13,600 nucleotides of DNA from Alistipes sp. CAG:268. GTDB taxonomy: Bacteria > Bacteroidota > Bacteroidia > Bacteroidales > Rikenellaceae. Shown here in pieces: positions 8,342-13,600 of this stretch (positions within the stretch are counted from its first letter, which is position 1; each line of letters starts with the position of its first letter). The notes beneath the pieces are model-generated. The model was given only the letters and a program-made list of their open reading frames with translations. It made no database searches and was not told the DNA's origin. The translations under genes were made by a program, and so were the position numbers. The stretch is from assembly GCA_000434235.1 (NCBI GenBank), contig FR892007.1:90666-104265 (forward strand). The letters are read 5' to 3'.

Positions 8342-9199
8342 ATGACTATGAAACGACTCACCTGCATACTCGCAGCGACGCTGCTCACCCTGCTGACCGC
8401 CTCGGCCGGCACCATCGGGGAGGTCCGTGCGGAAACCGACACGCTGACTTCGGCGGCGGAGGCGCCCCGGAGCCGCCGCACCAAACAGCGCTTCCTGCCC
8501 ACACGCCAGCGCATGGACCGCGAGATCAACAAGATCAAGTTCGCCTACCGCGGCGAGGTCATGCTCGGCATGACCGCCTCATACGGAACGCTCACCACCG
8601 ACGATGCCGACATGTGGACACTCGTCTCAAACCTCTCGGCCGACGGTGCCGTGGCCAGCATCCGCCCCTTCGTCGGCTATTTCTACAAGGACAACCGCTG
8701 TCTGGGCGCCCGCTTCGGCTACCAGTACATGAACGGCAAGCTCCAGAACGGCGCATACGACCTGGGCGAAAGCAACGACGTCTCGGGCGACATCCCCTAC
8801 ATGGATTTCACCAGCAACAGCTATTCGTTCGGCATCTTCCACCGCTCGTATGCCGGGCTCGACAACCGGGGCCGTTTCGGACTCTTCGCCGAATTCGAGT
8901 TCCAGATCACCAACGGATCTTCGGATTTCGTGTTCGACGACCTGCAGAAACGTACCTTCTGCAACAATACGCAGCTCAAACTTGCGTTCAATCCGGGAGC
9001 GGCCATCTACATCTTCCCGAACGTCTGCGGCACCATATCGTTCGGACTGGGCGGCATACAGTACAACACGGTCACGCAGAAGAACGCCTCGGGAGAGACC
9101 GTCGGGACGCGCAAGACCTCGAAGATGCGGTTCCGGCTCAACCTGCTGGACATCAATTTCGGCATGACCGTCCACCTGTGGGACAAGAAAAAGAAGTAA
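8342..9199 (+). CDS. Outer-membrane beta-barrel protein (second of a paralogous pair)
   Basis: A 285-residue predicted outer-membrane protein and a likely paralogue of the preceding gene. It shares the signal peptide, a basic segment before the barrel (SRRTKQRFLPTRQRMDR, ~44-60) and the same opening strands: GEVMLGMTASYGT against QWVFGGTASYST, and VGYFYKDNRCLGARFGYQY against VAYALRDNMALGARFTYSR. The start is ATG 8342 or 8348 (MTMKRL or MKRL); the signal sequence is intact either way. The last strand LDINFGMTVHLW is followed by DKKKK, so the barrel does not end on its final aromatic residue, which is unusual. The gene begins 9 nt after its neighbour and its stop overlaps the ribosome-binding site of the next gene. 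The two barrels probably serve the same assembly; whether they act as a hetero-pair is unknown. Confidence 0.85.
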   Translation: MTMKRLTCILAATLLTLLTASAGTIGEVRAETDTLTSAAEAPRSRRTKQRFLPTRQRMDREINKIKFAYRGEVMLGMTASYGTLTTDDADMWTLVSNLSADGAVASIRPFVGYFYKDNRCLGARFGYQYMNGKLQNGAYDLGESNDVSGDIPYMDFTSNSYSFGIFHRSYAGLDNRGRFGLFAEFEFQITNGSSDFVFDDLQKRTFCNNTQLKLAFNPGAAIYIFPNVCGTISFGLGGIQYNTVTQKNASGETVGTRKTSKMRFRLNLLDINFGMTVHLWDKKKK

Positions 9200-9203
9200 G
9201 GAG
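9198..9203 (+). promoter_or_regulatory. Shine-Dalgarno sequence AAGGAG overlapping the stop codon
   Basis: AAGGAG overlaps the stop codon (9197-9199) of the second barrel gene and lies 2 nt before ATG 9206. I saw no other clean Shine-Dalgarno match in the operon's gaps, as is usual for Bacteroidota, so translation here may be coupled to or boosted relative to the barrel gene. The 2-nt spacing is shorter than typical. Confidence 0.45.
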
Positions 9204-9205
9204 AC

Positions 9206-10922
9206 ATGATCAGAAGACTCTTCCGCACAGCGCTCCCCTGCCTGCTCGCGACACTCGCGGGCTGCATCAAGAACGACATCCCCTATCCGCTCGTCGAGCT
9301 GCGGATCGCCGACATCGAGGGCGAGGGGTTCACCGTCTCGGAGAACAATACCGCCCGGCGTGAAATCACCCTCCGGCTGGACGAGCAGACCGATATCCGC
9401 AACGTAAGGATCGACAAGGCGACCTACGATGCCGTGATCCACAGCGTCAAGCTCGACAAGGAGGAGGTGCTGGGACAGATGCGCCGCTCGCAGGAGCTGG
9501 TCGGCACATTCGACATGTACACGCCGATCTACACGACGCTCTCGCTCTACGAGGACTACGAATGGACGGTCCCTCAACCAGGACTACGAATGGACGGTCC
9601 GCGCCGAGCAGACCATCGAGCGGCGGTTTGCCGTCGCCGGCCAGATCGGCGCCTCGCAGATCGACGAGAAAAACCGCATCGCCCGGGCCAGCGTGGCGAC
9701 CGGCACGGACCTCGAGCACATCCATGTGACGGAACTCAAGCTCGGTCCGGCCGACATCACGACCTACTCGCCGACAATCGACGAGTTGTCCGATGCCGAT
9801 TTCCGGTCGGTGCGCCTGGTCGATGTGACCTGCCACGGCCGCACCGAACGGTGGAGCCTCTTCGTGGAGGTCACCGACTCGAAGATCGCCGTCGGCGAGG
9901 TCGATCTGTGGGCCAACACGGCAACGGTCACCGCCACCGTTTCCGAGGAGGAGCACGGCCGCGGCGCCCGGCTGCAATACCGCATCAAAGATGCCGCAAC
10001 GTGGCAGGAGGCTCAGGAGAGCAGCTACCGGGACGGCATCCTGACCGCCTCGATCAAACCCGAATGGAGCACGGCGGAGAACCCCTCGGGCATCACCGTG
10101 TACAGTCCCGCAGCCGACAAGGGCATCTTCGCGGGATACACCTACGAGTTCCGGCTGCTGATCGGTGACGAACAGACCCAGCTGCTGGAGTATGCCGCCG
10201 CCAGCGGCGATACGATCCCGGGCGGTGACATGGAGGGCAGTCTGAGCTGCTTCACAAGCAACAACGCCACCTCGACGATGTGGGGAAGCGGCAACAACGG
10301 CATCAAGTCCAACCTCTGCTCCGCGGCGACCATGACGGGCATGGGAGGCAGCCAGTGTGCCAAAATGACCGCCAGTTCAACGGTGGGCATCCTGGCATCG
10401 GGCAACCTCTTCACCGCGACCTTCTCGATGAAGGGGAGGGACGGTACCGTGGGCTTCGGACAGAAATACAACTACACGGCACGCCCGAAGGGACTGCGCT
10501 TCAAGTACCACGCCACGGTGAGGACGGTCGATATCCAGAAGAATTTCGGCGGTCCGATCGCCATGGGCGAACAGGACCTCAGCACGATCTACGTCTGCAT
10601 CGTGGACTGGTCGGCGCGCCGCAACGTCACCTCGGGCGTAAGCAAGCCGACCGGGACGTGGGATCCCTCGGTACAGACCGATCTCGAGGGCTCGGGCCGC
10701 ATCATCGCCTACGGCGTGATGGACATCTCGGCCTCGACCGAGGGCGAGGGCAAGAGCCTTATCGGCGGCGAGATCCCGCTCGTCTACTACGACACCGCAT
10801 GTGCGGCGCCGCAAAACAGCTACACGCTCGTCATCAGCTGCGCCACGAGCAAGTACGGCGACTACATGAACGGCTGTTCGAAGAACGTGCTCTACGTCGA
10901 TGACTTCGAATGGGTCTATTGA
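9206..10922 (+). pseudogene. PCMD lipoprotein gene interrupted by a 28-bp tandem duplication (frameshift)
   Basis: As read, the frame from ATG 9206 is correct only to about 9572, then runs out of frame to a stop at 10168. The proper frame resumes from 9573 and continues to 10922, where gene callers would start at GTG 9693. Removing one 28-bp copy (9545-9572 or 9573-9600) fuses both parts into a continuous 562-residue protein. That product has lipobox LAGC (Cys20), an N-terminal beta-domain, a second region beginning EDYEWTVRAEQTIERRF (~116-132), a linker with LWANTATV, and a PCMD domain from TIPGGDMEG (~327) to YVDDFEWVY (562). The PCMD part is very similar to that of the 715-residue paralogue upstream. 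Last gene of the operon, 6 nt after the barrel gene. It could be a true pseudogene, a switchable gene or an assembly error; the intact downstream frame argues against old decay. Confidence 0.85.
9545..9600 (+). repeat. Imperfect 28-bp tandem duplication inside the PCMD lipoprotein gene
   Basis: Units 9545-9572 and 9573-9600 match at 26 of 28 bases. The last 20 bases are identical (9553-9572 and 9581-9600). The differences are T9548/A9576 and G9551/C9579, which change LYEDYEW to LNQDYEW in the respective frames. Because 28 is not a multiple of three, the second copy shifts the frame. Confidence 0.95.
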
Positions 10923-10948
10923 GACCATTCGGAATCCGAAACAAAAAA

Positions 10949-10963
10949 GGGGCGACCAGCCCC
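10949..10963 (-). terminator. Minus-strand intrinsic terminator, distal
   Basis: GGGGC/GCCCC with a 5-nt loop. Read on the minus strand the stem is followed directly by six T (the A-run 10943-10948 on the plus strand), the classic terminator form. It would stop transcription coming from the lytic transglycosylase gene that has passed the first hairpin. Confidence 0.65.
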
Positions 10964-10972
10964 CGAAAAACG

Positions 10973-11007
10973 AGAGAGGCCGGTACCTTGCGGGTACCGG
11001 CCTCTCT
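10973..11007. terminator. Bidirectional terminator between convergent genes
   Basis: A perfect 15-bp stem, AGAGAGGCCGGTACC (10973-10987) with GGTACCGGCCTCTCT (10993-11007), has a 5-nt loop TTGCG. On the plus strand it is followed by TCTTTTATC. On the minus strand it is followed by CG then five T. It lies between the 3' ends of the PCMD lipoprotein gene (stop 10922) and the transglycosylase gene (stop 11039), so it can serve both. Confidence 0.85.
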
Positions 11008-11038
11008 TCTTTTATCATTGTTCGCTACCTGCTGCGCG

Positions 11039-11743
11039 TTACCTCACGGCAATACGGCAGTACTTGTCGTAGCGTCCTATGACATCTTTCACGTAGGCCA
11101 GCGTCTGGCGGCTTCCCGTGAATCGGCCGCATTTCACGACCTCGTTTTCATAATACTCCGGCTCCGACTTCAGCGTCAGGTACCGAGCCACGACCTCCCA
11201 CGAATTGGGATCCTCGCCGTGGACCCGCGCCAGCCGGCGGGCGTCGTTCACATGTCCGATGCCGCCGTTGTAGCAGGCGAGGATGATGCTCATGCGGTCC
11301 TCGTCCGAGGTGCCGGCCGGGAAGCGGAGCGACTCTCCGATCTTCGAGAGCAGCTTGTTGGCCAGCCACACGTTCGTCGCGGGATCGGCGATAAGCGACT
11401 CCGGAACATCAAACTGCTCGGCCACCGAGGGCATGATCTGCATCAGCCCGCAGGCACCGCGGCTCGACGTGATGTCGGGCGTGAAGCGCGACTCGTGGTA
11501 GGCAATGGCAGCCATCAGGCGCCAGTCGTTGCCCTCCTTCTCGCTGATGTCGCGCATCAGGTTGTCGAACGGCGAGATGACACAGAGCCGTTCCTTGGCC
11601 AACGCGTTCGTGCCGATGCTCTTCGGAGCGGGCTCGAGGACCGGCGACGGATCCGTCACGGGCGTGCCGGTTTGGGCGTTGAAGCCGTAAAATGTAGTCA
11701 GAATGGATAGGAACGCAAACGTTAAAACAGTCTTTTTCAGCAT
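11039..11743 (-). CDS. Lytic transglycosylase, SLT domain (GH23, MltF-like catalytic domain only)
   Basis: A 234-residue predicted exported enzyme that would cleave the MurNAc-GlcNAc bond of peptidoglycan with 1,6-anhydro product formation. A signal peptide occupies about residues 1-23 (cleavage near FNA). The SLT fold spans ~55-232. The catalytic Glu84 is in HESRF, the GLMQIMP motif is at 99-105, and the ACYNGG motif at 156-161 is followed by the HV-NDARRLA helix. These are the family 1 lytic transglycosylase landmarks in the right order. Residues ~24-50 are a Pro/Thr-rich linker. There is no substrate-binding SBP_bac_3 domain, so it is shorter than classical MltF. It lies 44 nt downstream of the porin gene with no promoter consensus between them, so the two are probably co-transcribed. 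Five Cys remain in the mature form. The product could be lipid-free periplasmic or OM-associated. Confidence 0.92.
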   Translation of the reverse strand: MLKKTVLTFAFLSILTTFYGFNAQTGTPVTDPSPVLEPAPKSIGTNALAKERLCVISPFDNLMRDISEKEGNDWRLMAAIAYHESRFTPDITSSRGACGLMQIMPSVAEQFDVPESLIADPATNVWLANKLLSKIGESLRFPAGTSDEDRMSIILACYNGGIGHVNDARRLARVHGEDPNSWEVVARYLTLKSEPEYYENEVVKCGRFTGSRQTLAYVKDVIGRYDKYCRIAVR

Positions 11744-11787
11744 AAAAGGTTGCTTTGCGGGCAGTTCATACCGCGCAGAACAATACG

Positions 11788-13600
11788 CTAATCATAGAAT
11801 CCCCACGAGATACCGATCTTGAACATGCCCGGATTGAGCGGGTAACCCGCCGCCGAAAAATATTCGCCGTTGCCGAACAAGCCCTTGTTCACGTGCTGAT
11901 ATTTCAGAAATATCCGCATTCTCTTCCACTTTGCCATGACGAAGGCGTCCATGTAGGGATAGTTCCCCACTTCGACCTCGCGCTGGTTGTAGTACACCGA
12001 CAGAGCGGGATTGTAACCGGGCGCATAATACCGCGTATTATAGCGTCCGTCCAGTCCGATCTGCAGGCGCAGTACGTCGCGCACGACCCAGAACTCGTAG
12101 TAATACGAGAGGAAGGCGCTCAAAAGCGGAACGGGTACAACTTCCTGATCCGTACTCCACTGCAACAATACCCTGTTGTCCAGATGAAGTCCGCCGAGGC
12201 GGAAATCCTTGCGAGCATACACACTCGTGAGGCTGACACTTCCTGCATGCTGGGCGACGTTGCTGTCCGCTCCGTAATAGATCTTGTCGGAGACGACGCC
12301 CTGCCATCCGCCCACTTCGAACGCGAAGTCGGGGACCGAAAATTTCACCTCGAAACGAGTCTCATTCTCCTTGTTCAAAGGAGTGGACCATATGTAATGG
12401 TTCGAGAACAGATTCTCCTGCCAGTAGTTGGGCGAACGCCGGTCCATCGAGAGCCGGCCTTCGAGAATCAGGGGGTGTCCGCGGAGGTAACCCGTCAGCG
12501 CAAGGTGTGCGCCGATGTTTATGTCTCCGCCTCTGTAACCCGACGGGTAGAACTTGATGTTCGCTCCCCAATCGACGTATTTCTTTATCTTTCCATTGAC
12601 CGAGCCATAGGCGAAATAGCTCGTCTTCTTTACCTTCGTGTAGTGTCCCGAAAGGTAATCGTCCAGTTCGAACTGCGAATAGGTGTGCAGATCGAGGCCC
12701 ACGCCGGCATCGATCGTTCCCACCACCCCGTTGCGGTTCCACGGCTGCGCCTGCACAAAGATCCGGTTCGAAATCACCCGCTCGTAGATCGAGTCGCGCG
12801 TCTGGGTGGGATTGATGAACCAGTTGTCGTAGTAGTTGTGTTCGGCCGACACGAAGTTGCCCTGCTCGTCGCGATGGTCTCGCTCGTCGGTGTAGGGCAC
12901 GTTGTTGTCCGTATAGATCTTGCTCCACGAACTGTACTCGAACGAGTGGCCGACATAGACGGTCGAGAGGTCGGCCAGAGAGAAGTCGCGGTCGGTGACC
13001 CGCTGCAGCGGGATGGCATACGACTGCGTGACGAAGAAGGCGTTGTTGCGGTAGGTGTTCTCGGCCTCGGCCTCGGAGAGCTTCATCGGAATGCCCGAAG
13101 GCATCTCGAAGGTCGTGTCACGCAGGGCCCACACGCCGACCACGCCGCCGTTCTCCTGCTGCTCGATGTGGTTGTTGTAGTAGGCCGCATGCACCGAATA
13201 GCGCTTGCCGGTGTGGTTGAACGCCACGGCCAGGTTGTGGTTCTTGGTCCGCGACCAGACATACTGTCCGCGGGTGCCGCGCGCCTTGTAGTCGATGTTG
13301 AAGCCCGTCGAGGGAGAGATGTTCTGCGCATGCATGATGTTGAAATTCTCCTCGCGGAAACGCTTCTGTCCCGACTCCTCGTAGCTCATGCGGATGATCG
13401 GTTTCTTCGTATTGTAGAAATCGACATTCTCCATGTTGTACGTGTAAGCGTAATAGGGGCTCGCAAATCCGAAGTCAAAGAACTGAGGCCGCCGGAAATA
13501 GTTCAGCGGCAGCGAGGTCTGTCCCAGCGCACCCTGCGCGATGTCGCCCACATCCTCGCGGTAGAACGGGTAGTCGATCCTGTAGTCGGTCAGCGTCGTG
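11788..13600 (-). CDS. Putative porin, Porin_10 family (5' truncated by window)
   Basis: The frame is open through the right edge, so the GTG at 13551 is internal. About 603 residues are visible, starting TTLTDYRIDYPFYREDVGD. The pattern is that of the large Bacteroidota putative porin family (PF14121): an early QGALGQ region, YYAYTYNMENVDFYNTKKP followed by a Y-rich strand, HAQNISPSTGFNIDYKARGTRGQY, an ENGG turn (QQENGGVVGVW), then many alternating aromatic strands with Asp/Asn loops to the end FKIGISWGFYD. The signal peptide and promoter are outside the window. It should form an outer-membrane channel; the substrate is unknown. It is followed by the lytic transglycosylase gene after 44 nt, suggesting a small two-gene unit. 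The gene is convergent with, and insulated by terminators from, the lipoprotein operon. Confidence 0.87.
   Translation of the reverse strand, partial: TTLTDYRIDYPFYREDVGDIAQGALGQTSLPLNYFRRPQFFDFGFASPYYAYTYNMENVDFYNTKKPIIRMSYEESGQKRFREENFNIMHAQNISPSTGFNIDYKARGTRGQYVWSRTKNHNLAVAFNHTGKRYSVHAAYYNNHIEQQENGGVVGVWALRDTTFEMPSGIPMKLSEAEAENTYRNNAFFVTQSYAIPLQRVTDRDFSLADLSTVYVGHSFEYSSWSKIYTDNNVPYTDERDHRDEQGNFVSAEHNYYDNWFINPTQTRDSIYERVISNRIFVQAQPWNRNGVVGTIDAGVGLDLHTYSQFELDDYLSGHYTKVKKTSYFAYGSVNGKIKKYVDWGANIKFYPSGYRGGDINIGAHLALTGYLRGHPLILEGRLSMDRRSPNYWQENLFSNHYIWSTPLNKENETRFEVKFSVPDFAFEVGGWQGVVSDKIYYGADSNVAQHAGSVSLTSVYARKDFRLGGLHLDNRVLLQWSTDQEVVPVPLLSAFLSYYYEFWVVRDVLRLQIGLDGRYNTRYYAPGYNPALSVYYNQREVEVGNYPYMDAFVMAKWKRMRIFLKYQHVNKGLFGNGEYFSAAGYPLNPGMFKIGISWGFYD

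Noticed and set aside
7457..9199. PorP/SprF-type type IX secretion partner barrels
   Set aside because: The size is similar, but no neighbouring protein ends in a type IX sorting domain and the barrels lack the features I would expect. The exact family remains open.
9573..10168. Out-of-frame tail of the frame starting at 9206, as a real C-terminus
   Set aside because: The translation turns Arg/His/Pro-rich exactly at the 28-bp duplication, while the alternative frame continues the family sequence to YVDDFEWVY.
856..10922. Polysaccharide utilization locus
   Set aside because: There is no SusC/SusD pair, glycoside hydrolase, hybrid two-component system or sigma/anti-sigma pair in the window.
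10900..11710. Plus-strand open frames overlapping the transglycosylase gene
   Set aside because: The minus strand carries a signal peptide and all lytic transglycosylase motifs. The plus frames run through two terminator hairpins and show no domain.
1..13600. tRNA, rRNA, CRISPR array, insertion sequence or attachment site
   Set aside because: No cloverleaf, repeat-spacer array, transposase motif or flanking terminal repeats were seen by eye. Intergenic space is small and mostly explained by terminators and one promoter.

Overview
The window reads as a chromosomal segment of a high-GC Bacteroidota. An Alistipes-like Rikenellaceae is my best guess, inferred from GC-rich codon use combined with Bacteroidota-only families (DUF4493, PCMD, fimbrillin-like lipoproteins, Porin_10) and a TAnnTTTG-type promoter. 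No mobile element, RNA gene or CRISPR array was seen.

Layout: (1) 1-668, the C-terminal catalytic half of an S9 prolyl-oligopeptidase-family peptidase, closed by a strong intrinsic terminator (703-730). (2) 669-855, a regulatory gap with consecutive inverted repeats, a T-tract and a well-matched Bacteroidota promoter. (3) 856-10922, seven tightly packed genes on the plus strand (gaps 6-26 nt), apparently one ~10 kb transcription unit. In order they are a fimbrillin-like lipoprotein with a C-terminal jelly-roll-like domain, a DUF4493 lipoprotein, a DUF4493 lipoprotein with two Ig-like repeats, a DUF4493-PCMD lipoprotein, two paralogous outer-membrane beta-barrels, and a second PCMD lipoprotein broken by a 28-bp tandem duplication. 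(4) 10923-11038, a convergent terminator region. (5) 11039-13600 on the minus strand, a small lytic transglycosylase downstream of a Porin_10-type porin whose N-terminus lies outside the window.

The central operon is the interesting part. It encodes five lipoproteins and two barrels but no SusC/SusD pair, glycoside hydrolase, sigma/anti-sigma pair or T9SS sorting domain, so it is not a polysaccharide utilization locus. Four of the lipoproteins share a Thr-Arg motif 23-49 residues after the lipid Cys, resembling the place where type V fimbrillins are processed by an Arg-specific protease. My working inference is a cell-surface lipoprotein assembly (adhesin, pilus-like or glycan-binding) anchored or exported with the help of the two barrels. 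Function is not proven by sequence. The last subunit is out of frame in this copy, but removing either copy of the 28-bp unit restores a full 562-residue protein. That suggests a recent lesion, an on/off switch, or an assembly artefact joining two alleles.
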